NCBI GenBank assembly: GCA_004154925.1
Contig: QJNS01000191.1
Span: 1-64,000 of the forward strand
From: Monosporascus cannonballus
Taxonomy: Eukaryota; Ascomycota; Sordariomycetes; Xylariales
Direction: 5' to 3'
DNA length: 64,000 nt
The notes below the pieces were generated by a model. That model was not told the DNA's origin, searched no databases, and worked only from the letters and a program-made list of their open reading frames with translations. Positions 11,372 to 23,512 of this stretch are shown here, piece after piece (position 1 is the stretch's first letter; every line of letters starts with the position of its first letter). A program made the translations under genes and the position numbers.

Positions 11372-14300
11372 GTATACTAATATACAATTATCTAAATATT
11401 TTTGACAATAATTATAATTAATCGTGAGAAATTCATAGACATTAGTAAATCTTATATGTATAATTTGATAGTCGTAATATTCGGATATTATTTTAAATGC
11501 TTTTTTTTATTTTTCTTCTTTCAGTTATATAAATACCATAATAACCGTTTCGAAAATTAAATACTATGAACCATTTTACTTTACTGGCATTTTTTTAGGA
11601 TATTTATTAAAGTTATGGGATATCTATTTTTGATAATAATATCTTTTAGTTATTTATAAATAATTATTAGTCGATAAACGAGATTTCTATTTTAGTGGAT
11701 TTTATATTTATCGTCCTTAATTTTGGGTATTATAAGAACTAGGTAACCTGCTAGAAATTTAAAGGCTTAAATACTTTTTTTAAAATCCAATTATAAAATC
11801 TTTATAATACTCTTAATCTTTTAAGGTTTATATAATAAGTTTTATAAAACTTTAGATAATAACATTTTAAATTTGCAGTATTCCTAAGTATTATTTTAAT
11901 TTATTCCGAGATTGGGACTTTTTAAATTATATAGCAGATATTGTAAAGATTCGTTTTAGATATTTTGTTATTCTAGGAAAATATCAGGCTTTTCCCGTTA
12001 ATCCGTAAATTATTAAAACGCACTTAAGGTATTTTCAGACTAATATCGCAACCTAAGAAATTCGTTATATTTAACGAAAGTTATTTTGAATGTTTTAAAA
12101 TCAAAACAAACAATCTTTAATTTTTCTGGAAATTCGTCTATTTTTATATTTAGATAGGCTTTTACTTATAGTACGTAATTTTTACAACTTTAATTATAGC
12201 TTTAAAGATTTTGTTCTTATATCGAAAAACAAAGTTAATTTAACTGCATATATCTTCTTTTGCTTGATATAAAAATTTGTATTAGTAGGTCTTTCAATAT
12301 ATTAACTTCGAAAGCTTTTATTGTTTTTTAATTGGCGTAATTTAATTACATAAAGGCGTTTTTATTTTCAAATTTTTAGCTGCATATTTAGTGTAACAAT
12401 TATCTATATATTTGTACCATTTTCCTTTTTCTATTTAGCGTTCAAAAATAACTGTTTTTTTTAATACGATTTTAAATTTTATATAGTTGGAGATATAATT
12501 TCAAAAATATAGATTTTCTAACATCAATAATTTGATATTTAGAAATTGGTATTATATATAAAGCATCGGAAAGTAATATAAATAAATATCCTTACAATAT
12601 GGCCTTTTAACTTCGCTTTAATTGCGGGGATAAATAATAAAACTTTGAATGTTCTAGTTATTGAGGGGTTTCTATTTATCTATATTTGTCGTCTGGTTTC
12701 GTAAGCGTTTTTTCGTCCTATCGAGGCCAAAAATGATTATTCTTCTTAACGGGTAAATCAATTAAATAGTTATCGTCATACTATGCTAAAAATGCAACAA
12801 GCTATCAAGATATATTAAAGGTTTTTTTTATCCATAAAGCACATTTAGTGAATTTGCAAAAGTCCAGAAATAACCCTTCATGATTATTGATATCTGGCCG
12901 GAATTAATCGTATTTGTCGTATATTCCATATCTTTATATATCGAAATAGCAAAGGTATGCTAGATTAATAGCCATTTTAAAAGCCGTTTATTCTAAGTAG
13001 TATTTATAGGTTTTAACTTTAAAGTTCTAACATATAAGATAATTCTCGTATTTTAAAATATCGTTTTAGATTTATATAGTCGTAATAATAAGAAATTCTG
13101 GCTGGAAAATAGTTTAATTGACTAATATCTTTCTTTTTCTTTTATCTTACTATTTCTTTTTTGCTTAACATTTTAGCTCTTTTTTTACCATTATGAAATC
13201 TCTCTTTTTTGGAATTATTTTTAACTAGAAAAAAATATTCGTTTTTAAAATGCCCCTTTTCGCCATAATTTAAATTCTTTATATTAAATTTATTTCTCTT
13301 AAGTTCCTTCGAAATGACATTTATTTTCTTTTAAAGTTTACCTTTATTTTTCTTTAAATTCGCTTGCTGAAATTTTCATTGTTATTTCGTTTGTTGGTTT
13401 TTTTTTTCGTAAGGTATTAATTAAAGGTGCATTTATCGGTGATAATAGTCTTATCGATATATTTTGTAAAAATAATAATTTTGAGTTTTATATATACTTT
13501 ATCTTTAACTTAAAGCTTTAAGTTATTGTAATAAAAATAATACGTTTTTTTAACAAATTTAAAATTGTCCTTGAATAATTAAATTCGGTTGTATATTTAA
13601 TTATTAACTTGAGTTAAACGAGGATATAAAATTATTTAATCGTGTATTATTTCCTATTTAGGTTTTTAAATAACGTTTACCTTTTTAGCTTAAAACGCCG
13701 ATATTTGCCAAAAAAACATTATTTATTATATTCGAAAAACCGTTAAGATAATTTTATAAGTAATTCTTTATAATAGTTTTAAACCATAAAAGAATTTTTC
13801 GACAAGTAGTTTTAAGATCACTATTATCTTTTAATAATCTTTTATTAAGGAACTTTTATAGAACTCTAGATAAAATCTAGCCTAAACTAGAAATCTCTTT
13901 ACAGCCGTAAATTTATTATATGATTTCGAGGGAATTAACTTATGGCTCTTGACATTTAGCATCTTATAGTAGCCAAAAAGAGAATAATATCTTTTCGTAA
14001 CTGGTTAACGCCGATTAATAATAGGATTAAGGCCCTTTACTATCGAGCGTATTTGGCGGTTTTTTTTCAAGGCTTTAATCTCCGTTATCAAAATATACAG
14101 CTTTTCGTCGAACGTTATTTCTTTCTTATCATTTTCTTTAGCTCTATATTTCCCACTCTTTTCTTCTTTTTTAACCTTGTCGGTTTTGCGTTCTTACGCT
14201 TTAACAATATCTTTTGTAGGAATAAGTTACTGCTAAAAGGAAAAAGGACCTCCTTGATATCGAATAGTTATCGGTGCCATATTATTGATCAATCTGAATA

Positions 14301-14560
14301 CCTTTTTAAGAGGATTAAATTACTTAATTTGATTATTAATCCTTTACTAGCTAATAACAGAGTTCTGGCGTGCTATCTATTTTTTTGAATATCGTCCTAT
14401 ATTATTGTTTGCACCGAGTTTAAGAAAGTTATTACCTTAATTAAGCGATAAATTATTCGTCGGCTATTATGTAAAAAGTTATCAAAAATATAACCAACCT
14501 ATTATATATTTATTTAGAGATACAAGTGTGATGATATGTACAACTAGTCCTTATAAGGTG
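11372..14560 (-). mobile_element. Unassigned retroelement remnant, minus strand, with a Gag-type zinc knuckle
   Basis: The segment is T-rich on the plus strand and does not follow the gypsy layout of its neighbours. On the minus strand at 13235-13270 it reads NYGEKGHFKNEY, which fits the second half of a CCHC zinc knuckle (C-x4-H-x4-C) with both visible Cys positions changed to Tyr. I could not find convincing reverse transcriptase motifs or matching terminal repeats, so the class (copia or another gypsy) and both boundaries are uncertain. Confidence 0.4.
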
Positions 14561-14570
14561 GATTAGAGTG

Positions 14571-14594
14571 TCCAAACCCCAGTTGGGGTTTGGA
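14571..14594. repeat. Perfect 11-bp inverted repeat (hairpin)
   Basis: TCCAAACCCCA, 2-nt loop, TGGGGTTTGGA. It is GC-richer than its surroundings and lies 20 bp left of the family B LTR. It may be the end of an insertion or a terminator-like hairpin; no gene depends on it. Confidence 0.8.
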
Positions 14595-14613
14595 ATTGCT
14601 GACCTTTTAGTAT

Positions 14614-15036
14614 TGTGGTTGGCGTCGCACCCTCGCTTATCTCACATTAAGCAATATTCGAATAAAATCCTAATTTATAGATACTAATAAGACGAAAAAT
14701 AATTTAATATTTGTTCGTTAACAAGGTTTATAACGTTTTCTTTTACTTAAACAATAATACTTTAAATTGAAGACTAAGATTGATAATTAAGGATTAAAAT
14801 TATATGAATGTTATTTATATACAATATACCGACATATTATATACTTATCTCTTTTTTAAGAAATGTATTGTAGATTTATATAATACATTTAATCTGATTC
14901 CAGATTGTTTAGATTACCTAGATCAATTAAATCACCTTAGATGCCAAGCTTCCTTGTCCAGGGTTTAACCGTAACAGGTCTGCGTTAGGCCTTAAAGATA
15001 TATCTCTTCGAGAAAGGAACTTCTCGTCCTGTAACA
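14614..15036. repeat. LTR of a second family (family B), RIP-altered copy
   Basis: It is colinear with the less damaged copy at 57857-58270. Shared landmarks are GATACTAATA/GTATCAATA, TTGTTCGTTAA, TTTAGATTACC, GGCCTTAA, TCTTCGAGA and the end CCTGTAACA. The first 35 bp are poorly conserved, so the left boundary is approximate. Confidence 0.65.
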
Positions 15037-15287
15037 CCTAAGTATTCGCAAAAACCTTTAAAGAACAACCGGAAGAAATAATATTAAATATTCAAATCTT
15101 AAAATATTATAAAATATGTTTATTTTACAAAGCGATATAAAATGAAAGGAAATTATAAATAACTAAAACGAAGATAAGCTAATAAATACATAATATAATA
15201 TTAAGAAGCTTGACATATTAAGGCTAAACGCTGAAGTTTGCAATATTTATATTAAATTGGATAAATACTAAAGTAAACTTTTAAAGC

Positions 15288-15716
15288 TGTTATAATTAGT
15301 GTTTTATTTTTTAAGCGACTTAAGAATCTCGGAAAAAATACAATCTTAGTATACCTGAATATTTAACGGTTCCGAAAATATTAATACAAGATATTAAATA
15401 TTTCTAATCTTATTTACATATTTTATAATATAAAGCAATTAAAGGAGATTAATTTTATTTTTTTCCACTAGTTATCGAAAATCATGTATCGAACAATATT
15501 AAGTCACTTATTCACAAACTTAATTTATAACTATTCTAGTTTTATTTTATAAAATGTAAATACTTCTAGCTTATTATTTATTTTTGTTATATATATCATC
15601 TTTGATTTTACGAAATATAATTAGTATTTGTTTTTATTATTTCAAATTTTATTATGTAAGTATAAATTGAAATAATATAATTGGATTTAATATTTGGCTA
15701 ATTCTTTTAGTCGTTA
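15288..15716 (+). repeat. Degraded family A LTR abutting the next LTR
   Basis: It starts TGTTATAATTAGTG. Its second half follows the family R/U5 order (ACGAAATATAATTAG, then TTTGGCTAATTC, ending TTAGTCGTTATA). It ends exactly where the 5' LTR of G3 begins, with a shared TATA. The 250 bp to its left (15037-15287) are A-rich and uninformative. Confidence 0.6.
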
Positions 15717-16063
15717 TATCACGACCTGGCAAACTACGGCCTCCAGAAACGGTCGTAACAGGAATAGCTAAGAAATCCAAATAGGTCAGATTATGTAATA
15801 AATTACCAATTTACTAGTAATAAGCCAGTTAGCCGGATTGTTACTTTATTAATAATAAATTAATAACCCGATAAAAATATATAAGTTCGTTAAATTGATA
15901 ACTTAAATAATAATAATTTGCAATATGTCATTATTTAAAATATTGGAAATAATACGACATATAATTAATGCTCATATTTATTGTGTAAAATCTCAAGACA
16001 TTTTCATTAATATAAATCAGTACGACTTAAATTTAATACTTAGTTATACCTTTAACCGTTATA
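15717..16063 (+). repeat. 5' LTR of G3 (family A, TTACTAGTAATAAGCC subtype)
   Basis: It starts TATCACGACCTGGC and ends ACCGTTATA (family GCCGTCACA). GGCCTCCAGAAACGGTCGTAA is shared almost unchanged with the LTR at 46615. About 45 bp are deleted in the core. Confidence 0.8.
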
Positions 16064-16826
16064 CGTTATAAGGTTTTATTCAATAATATCGTTAAATTTT
16101 AAATCATTTCTTTTTAGTTAAAATGTCGTTTAATACGTAAGTACCTTTTATTATTACGTAATTTCAGCACCAGATTAACAAATTTGAGAAGCAAATTTAT
16201 TCATTTGCAAAATAAAGAGTGCTAACTTTTACCTGCATTATTATAGTAAAATATAACGTTAAAAAACCTCAATCTTATAATGGGGAATAATGATTAAAAT
16301 TTACTTGTTTAGATACGAATATATTTCCGTTTTGATAACCTAAACGAACCCATAAACAATACCTTCTTTCTACTAATGTTTTTTACATAATATTCTCTAT
16401 ATTAATTCAAGTCACTAACAGGAAATTATTTAGAAATCGTTAAGATTAACTAGGAAAAATTTACCCAGGTTTTTCTTTCCAATTATAAGAACTTTAAGAA
16501 AACCTGAAAGGCTAATTTGGAAAACTTAAATGAGGAATGTGCGGTAAAATAAAGAATTTTGTAATTATAATACAAAATCCGGTTTCGAAATGTATTATTA
16601 ATTTCAAACAAGTTATATTTTAGCTAAACTAAAACGGAAATAGAAATGATCGTTTAATGCATATATTTTGAAATGAATTAAAGTATAAAGTTAAGAATAA
16701 ATTATTAAATGTCTAAAATCGAAATATTTCAATGAATATAAAATAAAAATAATTAAAATCAACAATATATTATACGATCTCCGTATAAGAAAATAAATTT
16801 TATCATATATAGGTTAATCGGCTAAT
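16064..16826 (+). pseudogene. gag-region remnant of G3 (5' part)
   Basis: A-rich internal DNA directly after the 5' LTR, where gag lies in gypsy elements. It has multiple stops in all frames and no domain is recognisable. It is assigned by position and by composition continuous with 23513 onwards. Confidence 0.45.
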
Positions 16827-17241
16827 TTTAAGAGCTAGCAGTTTAACTAATTATTAAACCTAAGTCGTACGAGCTTATGTTAGCAGAAATATCGTTTTAT
16901 TTCAAGTAATAAATATCGTAATTAGTTAGATTTCCTAATACTAAGTGTATTTTAGATAACGACATATTATTATAAGCTATTGTTATTTAAACCTTGAAAA
17001 TAACGAACTTTTATATCTTATTCGTAGTTTAATCTGTTTATTTTAACATAAAATTGTTTATTTATTAAGTTCCTTTAAGCATTTTTAAATCGTTTTTAAG
17101 CTCGATAGGTTTAAACTTTTTAGAACAATAAGGCATATTAAGCCTTTTTAAATCCGTTACGTAAGGTTTGGTTCTAGTTAATATTATACTCTAAAATAGC
17201 CGGACAGTTGTTATGATAAATAAGCCCGTTAGGTTATAATA
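16827..17241 (-). repeat. Left LTR of G4
   Basis: It begins TTTAAGAGCTAG (family TGTGACGGCTAG) and ends GGTTATAATA. It shares a colinear U3 with the right LTR (CGTTACGTAAGGTTTGGTTC against CGTTACGCGATCTTTGGTTC). Confidence 0.85.
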
Positions 17242-17410
17242 TAATTTCCTTCTTTTTTAAAATGTTTATTTTTAAAGATTTATTTACTTATTTGTTAAAT
17301 TCGATAAATAATTCTTTATATATTTATTTTATTAGATAATATTAAAAAATTCCTGTTATTCGAAACGTATTAACGTTTTAGTATTTTTAAAACATATCAA
17401 ACGATTGGGA

Positions 17411-17570
17411 TTTATTATATTATTTGTTTTTTTATATTCTTGTTACTAATCCGAAACAAAAATTTGTAAAACTTATTTTAACTCGGGACAATACGCGCGT
17501 TATATGAATTACTGTAGTCTTTATAATCTATTTGACTTTTCGAAATTTAACTATAAATTTTTCAAGTTAA
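17411..17570 (+). pseudogene. Antisense Cys-rich ORF remnant in G4
   Basis: On the plus strand (opposite to pol) and between the chromodomain and the terminal LTR, the frame reads YSCY, stop, SETKIC, eight residues, YARYMNYCSLY. Treating Tyr as damaged Cys, this gives the same C-x2-C-x6-C-x8-C-x2-C-x6-C spacing as the copy at 10599-10901, including the YARY core. One in-frame stop is present. Confidence 0.55.
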
Positions 17571-17904
17571 AAAGGATCGTCTAAAGTTTAAAAAACATAT
17601 AGTTAAAAAAGAATTATTTAAGGCTTAATAATATATAAAGGAATTATTTAGCTACTTAAACCATTTGCGAAAATAGAAAAATCTTTTTATAATCATAATA
17701 TCGAAATATTTTATGGGAATATTTAAAGTACCGCAATAATAAAAGACTTTAAGCGTTTAAAGGAAAAGCAGAGATAATTAAAGGTCGCGGTCGTAACGGT
17801 TACGTTAATGTAGACCGCGGACCGGGTCGATTGGTCTGTATTGAGATTATTAATTAATTATCTGTTAATTAGAGTGCCGCCGCCGTTATGCATAAAAATT
17901 CGGT

Positions 17905-20400
17905 ACTAGGCGTTAAGCATTTATAAGGTTTTTTTGTAAATTTCTAAATATTTTGGACATTCGGAAAGGTTTTTAATTTAGTTAGATATTAGAAAAGTCC
18001 GTTGTCTTTTCGTATATCGCTTCGTTTTTTCATTTTTACGTCGTTTTATCTCGTATAAACGTTATAGTATCCGCTGTTAATTTAAGTAAAGAAATATGAA
18101 AAGTTGAATAAAATTTCAATTGCGTTAAAAGTTTTAATTGATAATTATTTTTAATATTTACTTGATAATTTTATATGGAGTAATGTATTTAAAATTAATT
18201 TCTTTGCTAGGTCTTTTGCTTTGAATACTTTTGTAATAGAACAAATTATTTTCCTTTTTTTTAACAAATTAAATTTTTAACCGTCGTTTGGCATAGCATT
18301 TATTTATTTAATACCGTACAAATCTTAATTTTGTTTTTAATTTTCAGGGCAGTTATTTAAGTTAATTTGTTATAAATATAGTTTTGACATTAATAGATCC
18401 ATCATACGCGTCGTTATAAATATTCGATATAAATTTAAAATTTGTATTTATTAAAAGTATTTTAATATTTTTATGGTAATTAGTATTATATATTAGTTAG
18501 GCGGTAGATAATTTATCAATTTTCTCATTTTATATATAATTAATATAATATTTTTAATGCATTTTTAACGCTTAGATTAATTGGTTCCGTTTTTCGTTTA
18601 TCTAATATTTTAATCCGCTATATAATTTGTGATTTAAATCGATTTGTAATATAAGGCTTTGTCAAAATTCTTAAGTAAACGTTTTTTTATCGGAAATAAT
18701 TTTGTATAATATTTTGCATACGTTAAAGATATTTATGAAAACGATTTATATTATTTAGTCGGTATTAGTATTTTCTTAATAGCGCAAGAAACGAAAGACT
18801 TTTTATATATGTCCATATTATCGAACATGTTATCGTAACATAATATTTTTATTAAGTTTTGAGATAAGAGAAATTCAATGATAAAATCTATGATAATTAA
18901 GTCCTATAGATCTTTTATAACCGGTAGTAATTGTAATTGTTCGTAATGTTTATATCGTTATATTTTATCATTATTATAAAAATTATATTGTCGTAGTACT
19001 TTTTAAACCGCTTTTTATTATAGAGAAATAATAGATACGTTAAAGTTTTTAAAGTTTTATAAATCTCTAGATATTTATATAACTGATATTTATATAACTA
19101 GTTTTTATATATACTGCGGATTGGGTTTATTTGATATTTTTCTAAACTTTATAGTATATTTGTTTTTTTAACCTTTTAGTAAATTATGGTTATATTCTTT
19201 TCGATTTTTGTAGTACAATTTGTATGCTGTGACCAATATCTTTATATATTTAATATATACTTAAATATTCTTTTTAGAGTAATGCTAAAAATTAGATCGC
19301 CAATTTAAAAAAATGGATTTTTCGTGATTTAGTTACTGATTTAAGGCATCGGCTTTACTGCTTTTTGAACCTTTTTTATACATGATAATAAAATTGAAAT
19401 TCGTTACTTTTTTGCGTATCGTACTTATTGTTCTATATGTCCTTAGGTTCTAATAAAACGAATAAAAATTTAATAATCTGTATAAATTTTAAAAAAGTAT
19501 ATCTTTCTTTAAAGAAACACTTACATTTTCGAAAAGTTATATTAATAGTTATAAACCTTTTATTTGCAATAACCTAATTAAATTTAGCTTTTTTTTTCTG
19601 AAAAAAAGTAAAAATATATAATTTGCCTTAATTATTTCCTTATCCGAATATTGAATTTAACATAAAATTCGAAGCATTTGTTTTCAGTTTCAGGAGGCCT
19701 CTTTTATTTAATATACTTAATATTAGCTTATTAATAATCGTATTTTTGATTTTTTGAACCGCAGTTTTATTTGCGATATTTATTTAATGTTTTTTGATAA
19801 TATTAATTAAAGGTATGGTAATTTTGTTTAAATTTCGAATAAAATTCCTGTAATAATTAGAAAACTTAAGGAATATTTGCACTTTTGTAATTGTAATCGG
19901 CGTTTTTTATTTTGTTACTATTAAGATTCTTTTGGGGTGTATTTTTATGTGTTTTGAAATAATGATATATTATAGATGCTTTTTATTTTATTTGTAAATT
20001 TGCATTTTGTTTTTGTTAATTAAGAATTTGGCCTTTTATAAAATGTTAAAAACCTTATAAACGTATTTTGAACTAAAATTTTCCGTTTTCGAATATATAA
20101 AAATATTATTGTAGTAATAAACGATAAAATTATCGCGGTAATTTCGTAATATATAACTTATTATTAGTTAAAAGATTACTGGTACGTTCGTAACTTTTAT
20201 TAACGTAATTAAGTATTTAAACAATTCGTAGTTCGTTTTGAAAGTTATTTCTTATTGGTATCTTTTTTTTGATCTTGATAAGGTTATATTTACTTTGAAA
20301 ACCGAACATTGTAAATTATGAAACTTTATAAAAACCTGTTTTTATTTTATTAATTCGGGGTAATACTACGCCCTTTTTCATAATAACATCATTTATTTGC
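17905..20400 (-). pseudogene. pol remnant of G4 (chromodomain to RT)
   Basis: Read on the minus strand: RT active site YYNN-IFIYSKTE at 20105-20116, then RNase H and integrase territory without clear motifs, then the chromodomain tail near 17905-18050. The two catalytic Asp codons are now AAT AAT, i.e. two G-to-A changes. Stops in every frame. Confidence 0.7.
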
Positions 20401-21477
20401 CGGTAATCTGATACGAATTGTAATTTGGTATTTTTTTTAACTAAGAAAAATGTGGGATATTTTGCGGATAACTTTAAGGGTCGAATTTACTTTTTCTGTA
20501 ATCGAAATTTTAAGTATCTTTGAAATATACGTAATTTATTTCTATCAAGGTTATACAAAAGAACATTTCGTATATATGCTTTTTAAAAAGAATATTTGTT
20601 AATTTTATTTATTCTGTTTTAATTATTTTGTATTTATCTTTTATTTAAAAAGCGATATATAGCTGTAATATTATAATTGTATATTAATTACATCTTTTAC
20701 TATTTCTGGCTATTGTTTTAAATTGTTATTTAATTGTCTGAATTTGCTTTAGTTGAAATAACGATACGTTATATTTTTCTTAAATATCCGTTTCTTTTCT
20801 CAGTTTTTGTTTTTTTAATTAATAAAGTAAATATCGCAAATTTATATCAAATATTAAAACTTTAATTTTGTTTCGTCTCTTAGCGAAATCTCAAATAAAC
20901 CTTATCTTGATAATTGTGTTGTTAGTTAAAATTCCATACTGATATATTTATAATAATTCAAAGATTATAATGTTTTTCTCAAACAATATGATTTCGAAAT
21001 AAAATATTCGGTATCGCTTAAAAAAATAATTTCGAAATAATTATTTTCGCGTTAACTTTTTTTATTGCAAGTAAAGTTATAGCTTTCGGTATTTGTAATT
21101 ATATAAGATTTTAAATCCCATTTGAATCGTATTTTAATTTTAATAATAGCGTTTAATAAAATATAATTTCCGCTTAAAGTTTCATAATCTATTATTGCGA
21201 TACATTAATACGTTTTAATTCGTATTTGTAAAGTGATATGATTATTAACGGCTTTTATTGTTATATTTAAAACCTTTTAAAAATTTCTTTTTATTCTTTT
21301 GTATTTCCTTATTTTGCAACCTCTTTATAACTAGTCTTTTTGTAACTTATTTTAGAATTGATTAAATCGTATTTATATTTCTATATATAACGTATTATAC
21401 TGTTTATTGTTCTTATCGTCCCATTTTGTTTTCGAATCACACTTATTTTTTTAATCTTATTATATTATCTTTTCTTA

Positions 21478-21530
21478 TTATAGAGCCGATTTATTTATTT
21501 ATTATAGAGCCGATTTATTTATTTATTATA
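21478..21530. repeat. Short tandem duplication, about 24 bp x 2
   Basis: The unit ATTATAGAGCCGATTTATTT plus ATTT is repeated twice head to tail inside G4. It is a local duplication with no evident function. Confidence 0.8.
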
Positions 21531-23090
21531 TAACATTTTATTCTATTATATTCTTATCGCCTCTTTATTCTTCTCGGAAAAATATACAAATTTTTGCTTT
21601 AATATTTCCGTTTTTTTGAGTTTTATAGAAAATGTTAATTGGAAATTAAAGTCCGTAATAACCTTTTTATAATACTTTTTTACACTATGCTAGATTAAAG
21701 TTTCTATGTATTAATAGTTATATTAATCGTAAAATTTAAAAAAGGGCTTTTAGTGGTATTATTTATTCTTAGCCAGTTTTCTAATGTTATTTATTTATTA
21801 ATATCGTGTTATAGAGTAATAATTCGAAAGTATCCATATTATAGTTTATTTACTTTGTTATTTCCGATGGAGTAAAAAAATCGAATTTTCTTTTACATAT
21901 ATATAATACACTAATAAATGAATATTTTTTATTCGTTATATCTGAAATATTTTTGTTATTTATATTATACGATATATCTTCTGCCGTATCGACTTAGGAT
22001 TTTATAGTGAATAATAACCGTTTATTTTTCGTAATCCTCCAAGTACTTCTTCAAGTCGTTTTGTTAATTTTTGGATATTTTTAAGCTAGCTTTTTCATAT
22101 TTCGCATTTTACGTCGAATGTTTTATCGTAATAACTTTTCTTGCATTAAACCTTAATTATATTACTATTTTATTTATTTCTATCGAATAACTTTCCATTT
22201 AAGCTAATTGGTGGGCTTTTAGAACGGGAGTTTAATGGCCCCATAGTCGAGTCTTTTCGCAGGTGCTTTAGTAATATCTTATTTTTTATAATTATAATAT
22301 TGTATTTAGATTTTGTTTTTGCGCTGAATCGCCTTAAGTTCCATAGATTCTAGTACAGCGTTCTGAAAAAATAAAAGACGAATTTCGTGTTTTTTTTAGT
22401 TTAATTTGATATATCTATATTCTAAGATATATGGCTTTTTTTCGTTTTCGACATTATGTGTTTTCGATTTTAATTATTCTTGTAATGTATTTATTCAACG
22501 TAATAGATGGCTCAACTCAAATATGTTAGTGTTTTATATTATTTTTAATCCCTTAGAAAATATATTAGTAAAGGCGTTATTTTCTTTATTGTTTTATCGT
22601 GCCTCAGTTACTAGATTTATATAGATAAATAAAGAATTCCTTATATCGTGGACAGGTTTTTATCTAGATTGCTGTAAATATTGCGTAATGTATTTTCGAA
22701 ATTAATATGTAAAGAAAAAATCTCTTTCGTATATTCTTTTTATCTCATTTTCCTTTTTTAAGTAATTTTTATAACCGGTTCGATTTAATTGGCCGCGTCC
22801 TTTATTAGATATATTTTTACGGCTTGAATTTGATTCGTTAATTTACACAATGAAAAAAATCGAAAGTTTTCTTTTTTATTACATCGCTCCTGGTTTTGGA
22901 GCTTTATTTTAATAAGAAAGGGTTGTATAGATGAATAGCTTTAACTTAATTATTAAATCGTTTAATTTATATTTCGTGTTTTCGAATCCGAATTTAAAGT
23001 TATTAAACGAGAGTTTTTTTAAACACTATGTAATATCTTGAAAATATAAAAATATTATTTAAAGTTTACGTTATTTTTAAATACGAATTC

Positions 23091-23512
23091 GTAACGTATA
23101 GCAGTAAAAGATTTAATTTATATATATATTTAATTTGTACGTGTTTATATTAATAAAAAATATCATAACATCGGAATATAACATTTAAATATTAGGTATT
23201 TTTTCTTAATATTAATATTATTTTATTCAACGATATATTATTACAAGCCACCATTATGAAATTATAGGAATAATAAACGTTTATAATTTATTCGTTATTT
23301 AACCTACTCGTCTTGCCTTAAAGTTATCCTATTTATTCAATCTTTTTAAGTACCTTCAAGTCGTTTTCACATTCGATAAGCTTAAGCCTCTTGGATTAAT
23401 AAGCTATATTGAGCCCTCTTAGACCCGTTACGCGATCTTTGGTTCGAGTTGGCGCTATACTCCAAGAGGGCTCGACCGTTCTTATAATAGCCAAGCTCCT
23501 TAGATCGTAATA
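23091..23512 (-). repeat. Right LTR of G4
   Basis: It is colinear with 16827-17241 and ends GATCGTAATA. Its U3 is less damaged and shows a 10-bp inverted repeat, GAGCCCTCTT/AAGAGGGCTC, at about 23413-23473. Confidence 0.8.

Larger units (their letters stand above)
16827..23512 (-). mobile_element. Ty3/gypsy chromovirus G4 (inner element), full length, minus strand
   Basis: A complete 6.69-kb element with two LTRs (16827-17241 and 23091-23512) whose U3 halves align with each other. The interior is T-rich on the plus strand. On the minus strand the RT active-site region reads FIVYYYNNIFIYSKTE, with YYNN at 20105-20116 for the usual YLDD. A chromodomain region lies near 17905-18050. It is inserted into G3 with a 5-bp target duplication, CTAAT/TTAAT. 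All frames are interrupted. Confidence 0.85.

Noticed and set aside
14053..14388. 111-codon plus-strand frame in the minus-strand retroelement
   Set aside because: Phe/Leu/Ile-rich product of T-rich DNA with no start context or domain; a shadow of a minus-strand sequence. The same applies to 5996-6250, 22406-22624, 50075-50281 and 59170-59379.
14605..14665. tRNA-like box A (TAGTATTGTGGTTGG) and box B-like TATTCGAAT at tRNA spacing
   Set aside because: No acceptor or T-stem pairing, and the right part aligns with the family B LTR. The match is probably chance.
22924..23090. LTR start of G4 at TGTATAGATGAATAGC (22924)
   Set aside because: Alignment with the left LTR places the right LTR start near 23091. 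The earlier match would make the right LTR 170 bp too long.
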